Positions 15,205 through 23,784 of a stretch of DNA of 64,000 bases are shown here, piece after piece. The notes under the pieces were generated by a model. It was not told where the DNA came from and did no database searches. It saw only the letters and a program-made list of their open reading frames with translations. The position numbers and the translations under genes were made by a program. Source of the DNA: Candidatus Delongbacteria bacterium (GTDB lineage: Bacteria > CAIWAD01); contig JACKCN010000006.1 in NCBI GenBank assembly GCA_020634015.1, positions 239,733 through 303,732 of the forward strand. Direction: 5' to 3'. The stretch's first letter is position 1, and each line of letters starts with the position of its first letter.

Positions 15205-17206
15205 GGGGGCCTCCTTCCAACTCGTCCAGCAGACCGGCCAGGCGGTCCAGCTGTTCTCCATTCAGATGGATGTATTCCAGACGGTGGGCCGGGTCGGCCC
15301 AGGTTCCCAGCAAGGGTTCCAGCACACGCGGGTGCCCGGCCAGGATCAGGCGTGTCCCGGGACTGAGGCTGTCGCGCAGACTCAGCACGCCTTCCAGCAT
15401 GCCCGGGTAGGCCGCATCGGCGGCGCAGAGCAGCAGGACCGGGGGGCGGCCGGCCAGCAGGGTGGCCGCCACGCTTTCCCCGTTTCCGGCATCGTGTGCT
15501 TCCACCGAGATTCCACCGACGGCGAGAAACTGGGTCAGAAAGTCACTGCGTGCACGCAGGCTGCCATCGGAATCCAGTCGCAGCATGGGCAGAACGGCAT
15601 TCTCGAGACGGGCGGCGCGACGTCGCAGGGCTTCGAACGGTTCGGCCACGCGCGTGCAGGCAAGAGCTGTGCCACAGGCCTCCTCGCGGCCCGCCAGGCT
15701 GGGCAGCAGGCTGCGCCAGTCCTCGCTGGCGGCGCGCTCGAAGGCTTCTTCCAGGCTGGTGCAGTCTTCACCTTCCTCGTCATCCAGGGGTGGAATCCCG
15801 GTGGTTCCGGTGCTCTCAGGCAGCGAGGGGGCCGCCAGATTCACGTAGCGATTCACGCCCACCAGAATGCGCCGACCGTGAGCCAGAGCCTTGTGCTCGG
15901 CCTCGGCCGCTTCCCGGTGCCAGGTCGCCACCAGCCCCGTGCTCCAGGCCTGTTCCAGTCCTCCGGCTTCTTCGATCTGCTGGAATTTCTGCCAGGCCGC
16001 TTCCGCGAGCATGCGGGTCCGGTTCTCGATGAACCAGGAGCCTCCGCCCGGATCATCGACTCGCTCGAGGAAGGCTTCGTGTCTCACGAGCGCCGGTGTG
16101 GTCCGGGCCAACCGGCGCGCAAGCCGACGATCGCGCGCCGGCAGTGCGGCCATGCCGTGCTGCCAGTGGCTGATGCCGTCCAGCCAGGTGCCGCAGCAGA
16201 GGCAGTCAGCACCGGCACAGGCTGCGGCGGCCAGCTGGTTGCTCAGCCGCAACTGATTGCTCCAGGGGTCCAGCAGCGAGAGTTCGCGCCAGGATGTCCG
16301 CGCCCGCAGGGGCAGTCGCCGGGACTCTTCGGGCAGGCCCCAGCCTTCCAGAACCTGATCAATCAGGACTCGCAGGGCGCGGAACTTGGCGATGGTGGTG
16401 AAGAACTCACGGTCGCAAGCCAGCGCGGTGCTGAAGTGGTGCATCACACCAGCGGGGTCGGCTCCCAGCGCGGTCAGGCCACGCAACTGGCCGTGCAGGC
16501 TGGCCAGCACAAGGGCCAGTTCTTCCGCGGCGCCCAGCCCGACTTCGTGCCAGGGCTGACCGTCGGCCCCGAAGAAATGCCAGGCCGGCAGTCCGCGATG
16601 CCCCCACTGCAGCAGGCTGTTGGCCTGTTGCCAGACCCGCGCCCAGCCTCCGCGCACACTGCCGGTCAGGGGCAGTGCGGTGTACGGATCGGACAGCAGG
16701 CGCACGCGCAGGGCTCCCGCCTCATGGCCTGTCTGTTCCAGGGCCTGTCGCAGCATGCCCGCGCAGGGCAGCAGGGCATCGCGTGTGTCCATCCACAGTT
16801 CAAGGCGCTCGATGGGCAGCGAGCCCAGCAGGGCGGCCAGGCTGTCCGCGTCACGCCAGTCGGGCTGTCCGGACTTCCAGGGGGCGGGCAACCAGAGCGG
16901 GCTCAGGTCCAGGGCGTCCACACCCTGTTCCACGGCCTCTTCGAACACGCGCCGGGTTTCACCCGTATCGGGCGCACCCAGATCCTGCAGAATGTGCCAG
17001 GCGCGTGTGGTCCGGTGGCGGGCCGCCTCGCCCACGGGCTGGGCTCCGGGGCTGTCCTCCGTGTACACGGGGTCGGTGATCAGTCCTGCACTGTCCTTGC
17101 CGCGCAGGCTTCGGTCAAAATCAGCGCCAGCCAGCGCGGCTTCGGCAAGCTCGCGCCAGCGGGCGAACTCCGCCCGCGGAAAACGGGAGAAGGGATCGCT
17201 GCTCAT
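15197..17206 (-). CDS. mutA: Methylmalonyl-CoA mutase small subunit
   Basis: This 669-residue beta-type subunit is the non-catalytic partner of MutB in the heterodimeric enzyme. It keeps the barrel framework (RTTRAWHILQDLGAPDTGET, PDDPGGGSWFIENRT as DDPGGGSWFIENRT). Its C-terminal cobalamin-like domain has lost the D-x-H-x-x-G ligand: the equivalent stretch reads SVEAHDAGNGES. That is expected for small subunits such as that of Propionibacterium. The ATG at 17206 begins MSSDPFSRFPRAEFARWREL; a further in-frame ATG lies at 17254. mutB starts before this gene ends. The upstream 186 bp before the Crp gene probably carry the operon promoter. Confidence 0.93.
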   Translation of the reverse strand: MSSDPFSRFPRAEFARWRELAEAALAGADFDRSLRGKDSAGLITDPVYTEDSPGAQPVGEAARHRTTRAWHILQDLGAPDTGETRRVFEEAVEQGVDALDLSPLWLPAPWKSGQPDWRDADSLAALLGSLPIERLELWMDTRDALLPCAGMLRQALEQTGHEAGALRVRLLSDPYTALPLTGSVRGGWARVWQQANSLLQWGHRGLPAWHFFGADGQPWHEVGLGAAEELALVLASLHGQLRGLTALGADPAGVMHHFSTALACDREFFTTIAKFRALRVLIDQVLEGWGLPEESRRLPLRARTSWRELSLLDPWSNQLRLSNQLAAAACAGADCLCCGTWLDGISHWQHGMAALPARDRRLARRLARTTPALVRHEAFLERVDDPGGGSWFIENRTRMLAEAAWQKFQQIEEAGGLEQAWSTGLVATWHREAAEAEHKALAHGRRILVGVNRYVNLAAPSLPESTGTTGIPPLDDEEGEDCTSLEEAFERAASEDWRSLLPSLAGREEACGTALACTRVAEPFEALRRRAARLENAVLPMLRLDSDGSLRARSDFLTQFLAVGGISVEAHDAGNGESVAATLLAGRPPVLLLCAADAAYPGMLEGVLSLRDSLSPGTRLILAGHPRVLEPLLGTWADPAHRLEYIHLNGEQLDRLAGLLDELEGGPRG

Positions 17207-17344
17207 GGGTGGATCTTTCTGCTGGGAACAATCGAACCGGGCGTTTCCGGGCATGGACGCATGCCGGATGTCCGGGCGTGTTTCAGAGGGGGATGCTGGG
17301 TGGGCACATGAGTTTGCACGTGAACCAGATCAAGCAGGACCGGC

Positions 17345-17376
17345 TTCCGGACGCGGCCAGGCTTGCCGCGTGGCCG
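17345..17376 (-). terminator. Possible hairpin after the Crp/Fnr gene
   Basis: A GC-rich imperfect inverted repeat (ccggacgcggcc ... gccgcgtggccgg) lies just downstream of the Crp-family gene stop at 17393 on the minus strand. The stem includes a two-base bulge and no U tract follows, so it may be a Rho-independent terminator of low efficiency or only a GC-rich coincidence. Confidence 0.3.
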
Positions 17377-17392
17377 GATCCGGATGTGGCGG

Positions 17393-18076
17393 TCAGGAAC
17401 CGAATTCTTTCTCGAAAGCCTTGTAGTCGCTGATCACCAGGTCGCCGCTGGCCTTGCGCAGCCAGCCTTCTTCCTCGAGCCGGGCCAGAATGCGTGACAT
17501 GGTTTCACGGCTGGTGCCCGCCATGTTGGCCAGGTCCCGCTGGAGCGGCAGTTCGTGGATCACGCGGGAATCGCCCTCGCTGCGCCCCAGGTCGCGGGCC
17601 AGGCTGCGAATGGTATTGATCACGCGACCACGGGCATCCAGTGTGCTCAGCGAGACGATCTGCATGTCGGTCTTGCGCAGGCGTGAGGCCATCAGCTTGA
17701 GCAGACTGATCGCGATGCTGGGGTGGGTGTGCATCATCTCAAGGAACTCCTTGCGACGGATGCAGAGCAGTTCCACCTCGTCCAGGGAGGTCACGGTGGC
17801 GCTGCGCGGCCCCAGATCGATCACGGCCACCTCGCCGAAGAAGTCGGTGGGCCCCAGAATGGCCAGGATCACTTCTTCGCCCACGGGGTTGATGCGCGAA
17901 ATCTTGACCCGACCACGGCGGATGATGAACAGCGTGTGTCCTTCATCCTCCTCGAAGATGATCAGGTTGTTCTTGAGATACTTCTTCTCGGAGATGGCGT
18001 TGGACACGCTGAGCAGGTCATTGTCGGCCAGATCCTCGAACAGCAGCACGCTGCGCAGGAACAATGGATTGATCAT
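17393..18076 (-). CDS. Crp/Fnr-family transcriptional regulator
   Basis: The product is 227 residues. The N-terminal cyclic-nucleotide-type sensor runs to about residue 120 and contains FFGEVAVIDLGPRSATVTS, close to the G-E...R-S-A phosphate-binding cassette of cNMP sensors. The long dimerisation helix follows. The C-terminal winged HTH is LQRDLANMAGTSRETMSRIL. No Cys cluster of the Fnr type is present, so an oxygen-sensing [4Fe-4S] role is unlikely and a nucleotide ligand is more plausible. The ATG at 18076 has GGAGG six bases upstream and overlaps the stop of the 119-residue gene (ATGA). Targets are unknown; mutA lies downstream after 186 bp. Confidence 0.9.
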   Translation of the reverse strand: MINPLFLRSVLLFEDLADNDLLSVSNAISEKKYLKNNLIIFEEDEGHTLFIIRRGRVKISRINPVGEEVILAILGPTDFFGEVAVIDLGPRSATVTSLDEVELLCIRRKEFLEMMHTHPSIAISLLKLMASRLRKTDMQIVSLSTLDARGRVINTIRSLARDLGRSEGDSRVIHELPLQRDLANMAGTSRETMSRILARLEEEGWLRKASGDLVISDYKAFEKEFGS

Positions 18077-18432
18077 TCTTGGCCTCCCTGTGTTCGCGGC
18101 TCGCCCGATTCGTCCACGACGCTCGCGCCGAGGGTCTCGATGAGTGCCCGGATCTCCCCGGGAATCTCGAACTGCCCGGTGTCCAGACTGGCCAGATGGC
18201 GGGCCAGCACAGTGGAACGCTGGGCCCATCCCAGTCGGCGGTTGATGATGAACAGCTCCTCCCCCTGGGACACACAGTGCCCCGAGCGGAAACTGCCGTT
18301 CTCGATGCGGATATGCAGGCCCAGTGAGTCGGCCAGCTCGGACAATTGCTGGTACTCGAGGCGCGCCCGTTCGTCGGCGCTGTTGGCCGAAGATTTCTGC
18401 GGGCTTTTCTGCGGTACTTTCCTGGTTCGCAT
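18073..18432 (-). CDS. Conserved-looking hypothetical protein translationally coupled to Crp/Fnr regulator
   Basis: The 119-residue soluble protein has a basic N-terminus (MRTRKVPQKSPQKSS), then LEYQQLSELADSLGLHIRIE, GSFRSGHCVSQGEELFII, NRRLGWAQRSTVLARHLASL and an amphipathic C-terminal segment. I do not recognise a named family. The pattern of alternating strand and helix with one Cys could be a small alpha/beta sensor. Its stop overlaps the Crp-family start (ATGA), so the two are co-translated, which suggests a functional partnership. A TATATT element on the minus strand around 18497-18502 may be the -10 of this two-gene operon. Confidence 0.7.
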   Translation of the reverse strand: MRTRKVPQKSPQKSSANSADERARLEYQQLSELADSLGLHIRIENGSFRSGHCVSQGEELFIINRRLGWAQRSTVLARHLASLDTGQFEIPGEIRALIETLGASVVDESGEPRTQGGQE

Positions 18433-18566
18433 GATCCTGTACAAACAAGCGGGGCGCCGAGCGCGCCGCGATGGGTCAATTGGCTGTCAGGGCCGGAATA
18501 TAGGGTGTCCGGTGCTGGGTTTCCCGTCAGGAGGTGCCCCCGGGCAGAAAAGCCGCTCCGCATCGG
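18433..18566 (-). promoter_or_regulatory. Putative promoter region of the unknown-Crp operon
   Basis: These 134 bases lie between manC and the 119-residue gene. On the minus strand they contain TATATT at about 18497-18502, the only strongly AT-rich hexamer nearby. No good -35 match stands at the right spacing, which would fit a promoter needing an activator such as the Crp-family protein itself; this is inference. Confidence 0.3.
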
Positions 18567-19643
18567 TCAAAGCAGTTCATGCTGTCCGCTGTCCTTGAGG
18601 CGGTCGATGACATGGCGCACATCCTGATGGCTTTCGCTGCGGCAGACCAGCAGGGCGTCGGGGGTGTCCACCACGATGGTGTCTTCCATGCCCACCAGGG
18701 CCACGACCCGTTCCCCACCATGCACCAGGCAATTGTGGCTGTCGATCAGCAGGCCGTTGCCGCGCACGGCATTGCCATTGCTGTCGCGTTCACTCATGAT
18801 GAGAATCTCGCGCCAGGTGCCCACATCGCTCCAGGCGAACTCGCCGGGTATCACGAGCACGCGCCCTGTTTCGGCGGAGGCCGGTTCCATCACGGCCACA
18901 TCCACGGACACACTGCGCAAGCCTTCGTAGACCTGCTGGAGGGCTTCGCGCCCCGCCTTGCCCCGCAGCGGACAGGGCAGGCTGGCCAGCGCGGCGGCCG
19001 TCTCGGGCAACCAGCGTTCCAGGGCATCGAGCAGGGTTCTGGCCCCGAAGGCGAACATCCCGCTGTTCCAGAGGTGGTCTCCTCCGGCCAGAAAGCGCAG
19101 GGCGGTCTCACGGTCCGGTTTCTCGGTGAAGCGCTTGACCTGGTGCACTCCACCCCCCAGGTCGTCGCCGACGGCGATGTAGCCATAGCCGGTTTCCGGT
19201 CCGCTGGGGCGAATGCCGATGGTGACCAGATGCCCGTCGCGGGCGGCCGCCACGGCACGCTTCAGGGTGGCCAGAAATCGTCCCTGGTCCCCGATGAAGT
19301 GGTCGGCGGGCAACACCAGCATCACGGCCCGGGAATCGCGGGCCAGCAGTTCGTGAGCCGCCAGCCCCAGACAGGCCGCCGTGTTGCGCCCCATCGGCTC
19401 GGCCAGGGTGTTGTGTCTGGGCAGCTCGGGCAGCAGGTGCCGGGCGCGCTTGGCGTGCAGGGCACCCGTGACGAGCCAGACCCGTTCGGCGGGCAACAGG
19501 GGCATCAGTCGGTCCACGGTCACTTCCAGCATGCTGCGTGTGCCCAGCAGGGGCAGGAATTGCTTGGGCAGATGGGCGCGCGAGAGCGGCCAGAAACGGG
19601 AGCCGATGCCTCCCGCCATGATCACGGCGTGGCAGTGTTCCAT
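18567..19643 (-). CDS. manC: Mannose-1-phosphate guanylyltransferase
   Basis: This 358-residue nucleotidyltransferase makes GDP-mannose from mannose-1-phosphate and GTP. The N-terminus VIMAGGIGSRFWPLSR is the signature pyrophosphorylase loop, followed by PKQFLPLLG. VLPADHFI, FTEKPDRETA and WNSGMFAFGA are further family motifs. It lacks the C-terminal cupin phosphomannose-isomerase domain of bifunctional ManC proteins, so it is the short form. The start overlaps the end of the Ig-like lipoprotein gene by 22 bases. It is the last gene of a nucleotide-sugar operon (ugd, uxs, lipoprotein, manC) that probably serves capsule, LPS or exopolysaccharide. Confidence 0.93.
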   Translation of the reverse strand: MEHCHAVIMAGGIGSRFWPLSRAHLPKQFLPLLGTRSMLEVTVDRLMPLLPAERVWLVTGALHAKRARHLLPELPRHNTLAEPMGRNTAACLGLAAHELLARDSRAVMLVLPADHFIGDQGRFLATLKRAVAAARDGHLVTIGIRPSGPETGYGYIAVGDDLGGGVHQVKRFTEKPDRETALRFLAGGDHLWNSGMFAFGARTLLDALERWLPETAAALASLPCPLRGKAGREALQQVYEGLRSVSVDVAVMEPASAETGRVLVIPGEFAWSDVGTWREILIMSERDSNGNAVRGNGLLIDSHNCLVHGGERVVALVGMEDTIVVDTPDALLVCRSESHQDVRHVIDRLKDSGQHELL

Positions 19644-21259
19644 TGGGACAGTTCCTCGGGCAATTGCAGTTCAAGACCTTCGCGCGTCCAGCCGGGATAG
19701 ACCTGCAGGCTGTCCGTCAGAGGCAGCCGTGCTTCGGCGTGGCGGAAGGGTTCCAGTTGGCCGGCCGTCCATTCGCCGTCGCCATTGCGGTCGAAATAGA
19801 GCTCGGCGCTCAACCAGCCTGCGGGCAGTTCGGCAAGTTCCAGTGGTGAGACAAGCTCGCGGTCGGACAGCAGGGTCTCTCCCATGCGAAGCTGAATGCG
19901 CCAGGGGGTGTTCGCGGGGGGAGCCGGCACGAACAGAAGCTGCAGTGCTCCATGCTCCACGTCCGGGGGCAGCTCGAGTGCGAAGCGAGCCAGACTGGCG
20001 GGCCATGTGTCACCGGCCATGCCTTCGAAGATCCCCGGGGAGAGAAACAGTGTATCACCCGCGCGCGCGCGGGGCAGGCCCCAGACCAGTTCCAGCGCGT
20101 CCAGGAACTGAGGAACCACGGCTTCGGAGTCGCTGCCCTGTCCGACCCAGGCCGCTGTGCGGGCCTGGGTCTTCAACCCCCGGGGTGGCAACCAGTGCAG
20201 GCGACGCTTGCTGTCCAGCCGCACCGGGCGCTCGAAGCCCTGAAAGGGATTCTGGGTGTAGGCCAGACCGCGGAAGCTCACGCTGTCGCTGCCATCCTTG
20301 AAGCGCAGCCAGTAGGTCAGGCTGTCCATCTCGCCGCAGACCAGCAGGTAGCGGCCATCCTCCTCCTCGCGCAGGGTCAGCAGGGGAATCTGCCGGCCCA
20401 GCGTATCCGCGAGCTCCAGCAGGGACAACTGGGCGGCCCGTCCCGGGCGTCCGGGCAGGTCGAGACGGCCCTCGAGCAGCAGGTGGTGTCGGTCTTCGGG
20501 CTGCACGGCGGTCAGCGCCAGGCTGTCCAGCTCGAGCTCGCTGAGATACAGGCTCGGCCGCACGTTGCCGTAGCCTCCGGGAGCGGGATCGGCCGAGGCC
20601 AGTGCCGCAGGTTCCGTGGCCGGACTCCAGCGGCCGTCGCCATTGAGATCATTGATCGCGAAGAGCCTGAAGGCCGTCTCCGGCAGGTTGAGCAGGCGGA
20701 AGCCGCCCGAACTGTCGGGCCGGGTCTGCCAGGGGGCCGGGGCAAGAGGTCGTACGGGAAAGCTGTCCAGTGGCCAGGCCCAGATCATCACTTTCGCGTT
20801 GGGCCGGTAGCCACCGATCCAGCCGGCGAAGGCGAAGGAATCCAGACTGGCGCCCGTGGAAAAGGCGATGCGGTGGGGGCTGGCCAGGCGGTTGCCCGCC
20901 AGATCGCGGACTCCAGTGCCCATCTCCAGCAGATAGGTGCGCCCGGAATCCAGGGGCAGTACCGGACGGGCCTTGAGCGTGCGGCCAACCCAGTTCAGTT
21001 CCAGTCCGCCCTCGTGACGCGGACTGAGATACAGTTCGCCACTCAGGCTGGCCCTGTTGACCCACTCGTCAAACTCGAAACGGAATTCGGGCCGGGTGTC
21101 CAGATTCACGCTGCCCGACGCGGGCCGGGATTCCCTGATCGTGGGTGCTTCCCGATCGGGCGGACCGCCGGGAGGCGCCTCGATGCGGGCACAGGCCATT
21201 GCCAGCAGAATCATCAGGCCCCAGATCGTGGCCCGGCGTCCGGCATCAGCTGCTTGCAC
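19622..21259 (-). CDS. Ig-like domain lipoprotein (PPGGPPD type)
   Basis: The 545-residue protein starts at a GTG (21259) with GGGAG eight bases upstream, giving MQAADAGRRATIWGLMILLA ahead of M-A-C, a loose lipobox. The mature end CARIEAPPGGPPDREAPTI matches a lipoprotein group widespread in Bacteroidetes and relatives, where Cys is followed by a P-x-G-G-P-x-D-x-x-P motif. An SbsA-like Ig domain follows (SRPASGSVNLDTRPEFRFEF, then GVRDLAGNRLASPHRIAF). A mid-protein segment DLNGDGRWSPATEP looks calcium-binding, and FDRNGDGEWTAGQLEP repeats the theme near the C-terminus. Role unknown. It overlaps uxs by 14 bases and manC by 22, so it is firmly embedded in a sugar-nucleotide operon. Confidence 0.75.
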   Translation of the reverse strand: MQAADAGRRATIWGLMILLAMACARIEAPPGGPPDREAPTIRESRPASGSVNLDTRPEFRFEFDEWVNRASLSGELYLSPRHEGGLELNWVGRTLKARPVLPLDSGRTYLLEMGTGVRDLAGNRLASPHRIAFSTGASLDSFAFAGWIGGYRPNAKVMIWAWPLDSFPVRPLAPAPWQTRPDSSGGFRLLNLPETAFRLFAINDLNGDGRWSPATEPAALASADPAPGGYGNVRPSLYLSELELDSLALTAVQPEDRHHLLLEGRLDLPGRPGRAAQLSLLELADTLGRQIPLLTLREEEDGRYLLVCGEMDSLTYWLRFKDGSDSVSFRGLAYTQNPFQGFERPVRLDSKRRLHWLPPRGLKTQARTAAWVGQGSDSEAVVPQFLDALELVWGLPRARAGDTLFLSPGIFEGMAGDTWPASLARFALELPPDVEHGALQLLFVPAPPANTPWRIQLRMGETLLSDRELVSPLELAELPAGWLSAELYFDRNGDGEWTAGQLEPFRHAEARLPLTDSLQVYPGWTREGLELQLPEELSQWNTATP

Positions 21260-22184
21260 CCAGCCGCTCCCGGAAATAGGCGATGGTGTGATCCAGCCCC
21301 TGCTCCAGCGGCACCACGGGGGCCCAGTCCAGCAGCTTGCGGGCAAGGGTGATGTCCGGCTGGCGCACGCGCGGGTCATCGGCGGGCAGCGGGCGTCGTA
21401 CCAGCTCCGAGGCGGAACCGGTCTTGGCCAGGACCTGTTCGGCCAGCTGGGCGATGGTGAATTCCACCGGGTTGCCCAGGTTCACCGGACCGATGGCCTC
21501 GTCCTGGTCCATCATCCGGATCAGGCCTTCGACCAGATCGCTGACATACTGGAAACTCCGGGTCTGCTGGCCGTCGCCGTAGATCGTGATCGGTTGGCCG
21601 CGCAGGGCCTGTACGATGAAGTTGCTGACCACGCGGCCATCGTTGACCGCCATGTGCGGGCCATAGGTATTGAAGATGCGGACGATCCGGATGTCCACAC
21701 GGTTCTGGCGATGGTAGTCGAAGAACAGGGTTTCGGCCACGCGCTTGCCTTCGTCGTAGCAGCTTCGCAGGCCGATGGGGTTGACATGGCCCCAGTAATT
21801 CTCGGGCTGGGGATGCACCTGGGGGTCGCCGTAGACCTCGCTGGTGGACGTGTGCAGGATGCGTGCACCCACGCGTTTGGCCAGGCCCAGCATGTTGATC
21901 GCGCCCATCACGCTGGTCTTGACCGTCTTCACGGGGTTCAGCTGGTAGTGCACGGGCGACGCGGGGCAGGCCAGATTGTAGATCCGGTCGACTTCCAGCA
22001 GGATCGGCTGGGTCAGGTCATGCCGGATCAGCTCGAATCGATGGTGATCCAGCAGGGGATCGATGTTGATCTTGCTGCCGGTGAAGAAGTTGTCCAGACA
22101 GATCACATCGTGCCCGTCGGCGATCAGCCGGGTACAGAGATGACTGCCGATGAATCCGGCTCCGCCGGTCACGAGAATGCGCAT
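21246..22184 (-). CDS. uxs: UDP-glucuronate decarboxylase (UDP-xylose synthase)
   Basis: This 312-residue extended SDR enzyme converts UDP-glucuronate to UDP-xylose. The Rossmann motif GGAGFIGSHL is followed by the UXS-specific run CLDNFFTGSK, HDLTQPI and NLACPASPVHYQ. The active-site region reads HTSTSEVYGDP, then YWGHVNPIG, then RSCYDEGKR, giving the catalytic Ser, Tyr and Lys. The ATG at 22184 has AAGGA about 8 bases upstream. It lies 27 bases after ugd, whose product makes its substrate, so the pair forms a complete UDP-glucose to UDP-xylose route. Confidence 0.95.
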   Translation of the reverse strand: MRILVTGGAGFIGSHLCTRLIADGHDVICLDNFFTGSKINIDPLLDHHRFELIRHDLTQPILLEVDRIYNLACPASPVHYQLNPVKTVKTSVMGAINMLGLAKRVGARILHTSTSEVYGDPQVHPQPENYWGHVNPIGLRSCYDEGKRVAETLFFDYHRQNRVDIRIVRIFNTYGPHMAVNDGRVVSNFIVQALRGQPITIYGDGQQTRSFQYVSDLVEGLIRMMDQDEAIGPVNLGNPVEFTIAQLAEQVLAKTGSASELVRRPLPADDPRVRQPDITLARKLLDWAPVVPLEQGLDHTIAYFRERLGASS

Positions 22185-22211
22185 GCCCGTTTTCCTTCCC
22201 TGCCGCACCGG

Positions 22212-23522
22212 TCACTTGACCTGGGGGCGTCCAATGCTGTAATAGGTGAACCCCAGCTCCTGCATGCTGTCGGGGCGCCAGATGTTGCGCCCATCGAAGA
22301 CCACGGGCTGGCTCAGGCTTTCGCGGATCCGGGCAAAATCGGGAGTGCGGAAATCAGCCCACTCGGTGGCCACGATCAGGGCGTCGGCACCGGCGAGGGC
22401 TTCGTAATTGGAGCTGCAGAATTCCACCCGGTCGCCCAGGATCTGGCGCGCGTTGTCCATGGCTTCGGGATCGAAACAGCGGAAGCGGGCACCGTGTGCC
22501 ATGAGTCCATTGATGATCTCGAGCGCCGGGGCTTCGCGCATGTCGTCGGTCCGGGGTTTGAATGCCAGCCCCCAGAGGGCGAAGCAGAGACCGTCGAGGC
22601 GGTCGTTGAAGTGCTTGCGGATCACATCCACCAGCAGAGTCTTCTGCAGTGCGTTGACGGACTCGACCGCCTTGAGGATCTGGAAGTCGTAGTCGTAACT
22701 GTCGGCCGTGTGGATGATGGCCTTGACGTCCTTGGGGAAACAGCTTCCGCCGTATCCCACGCCCGGAAAGAGGAACTGGCCGCCGATGCGGGAGTCGCTG
22801 CCGATGCCGCGCCGGACTTCGTCCACATTGGCGCCCACCCGGTCACAGATCCGGGCGATCTCATTCATGAAGGAGATCTTGGTGGCCAGCAGGGAATTGG
22901 CAGCGTACTTGGTGAGTTCGGCGCTCTTGACGCTCATGGTGAGCACCGGGTGTCCCGTGCGCACGAATGGGGCATAGAGCGTGTTCATCACGGTGCGGGC
23001 ACGCTCACTGTCGGCGCCGATGACCACACGGTCGGGCTTGAGGAAGTCGCCCAGGGCAGCCCCTTCCTTGAGGAACTCGGGGTTGCTCACCACGTCGAAG
23101 GGCTGGCTGGTGTTCTCGCGGATCACGGCGGCCACCTTCTCGGCCGTGCCCACCGGGACGGTGGACTTGTCCACGACCAGCGTGTAGTGGGTCATGGCGC
23201 GAGCGATCTCGCCGGCTGCGTCCAGCACGTGCTTGAGGTCGGCACTGCCATCCTCGTCGGGCGGGGTGCCCACAGCGATGAAGACCACTTCCGATTTGGC
23301 CACGGCACTGGCCGTATCGGTGCTGAAGCTCATCCGGCCATTGGCCACGACTCGCTCGAGCATCTCCTTCAGGCCGGGTTCGTAGATCGGAAGGCGGCCT
23401 TCGTTGAGGCCCTGGATCTTCTTCGCGTCCACGTCCACACAGATCACGTCATTGCCCACTTCGGCAAAACACACGCCAGCCACCAGGCCGACATATCCCG
23501 TTCCGACGACGGTCAGCTTCAT
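22212..23522 (-). CDS. ugd: UDP-glucose 6-dehydrogenase
   Basis: The 436-residue enzyme oxidises UDP-glucose to UDP-glucuronate with two NAD+. The N-terminal Rossmann motif is VVGTGYVGLVAGVCFAEVGN. The substrate domain contains FLKEGAALGDFLKPDRVVIG and the catalytic Cys in GVGYGGSCFPKDVKA. The C-terminal UDP-binding domain includes WGLAFKPRTDDMREAPAL. Length is typical. The ATG at 23522 follows GGAG at 7 bases; an in-frame upstream ATG at 23588 is rejected because it would add an atypical basic extension. It is the first gene of the nucleotide-sugar operon. Confidence 0.95.
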   Translation of the reverse strand: MKLTVVGTGYVGLVAGVCFAEVGNDVICVDVDAKKIQGLNEGRLPIYEPGLKEMLERVVANGRMSFSTDTASAVAKSEVVFIAVGTPPDEDGSADLKHVLDAAGEIARAMTHYTLVVDKSTVPVGTAEKVAAVIRENTSQPFDVVSNPEFLKEGAALGDFLKPDRVVIGADSERARTVMNTLYAPFVRTGHPVLTMSVKSAELTKYAANSLLATKISFMNEIARICDRVGANVDEVRRGIGSDSRIGGQFLFPGVGYGGSCFPKDVKAIIHTADSYDYDFQILKAVESVNALQKTLLVDVIRKHFNDRLDGLCFALWGLAFKPRTDDMREAPALEIINGLMAHGARFRCFDPEAMDNARQILGDRVEFCSSNYEALAGADALIVATEWADFRTPDFARIRESLSQPVVFDGRNIWRPDSMQELGFTYYSIGRPQVK

Positions 23523-23730
23523 TGCAGAACTCCTGGAAGGGCACTCCCATGTGCGTCCGCGCGTGCGCCGAGCATGGGTGTGAGACATTCATGAACCGGA
23601 TGCGATGGCTTCCGGAAAACCCGCGCTGAACTTAGCGAAAGCCCGCAGATGTGCCAATTGACGCGCCTTGCCCACTGCCTGTCGCCGGCCCCGGGATGGG
23701 GTGGTTCCACCACCGACACGTGGCGCAGGC

Positions 23731-23761
23731 AAAAAAAATGGACGGCCCGGGGACCGTCCAT
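23731..23761 (-). terminator. Strong intrinsic terminator closing the envelope operon
   Basis: On the minus strand the stem ATGGACGG / CCGTCCAT (8 bp, loop tccccggg) is followed directly by eight Ts. It lies about 24-54 bases after the anti-sigma gene stop, so it ends the transcript of glmS through anti-sigma. The remaining 208 bases to ugd should contain the promoter of the nucleotide-sugar operon. Confidence 0.88.
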
Positions 23762-23784
23762 GGGAATGGCGGAATCGATGCGCG

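Noticed and set aside
13048..17311. Long plus-strand frames opposite mutB and mutA
   Set aside because: Antisense to two certain genes with conserved catalytic motifs; composition is typical of GC-codon shadows.
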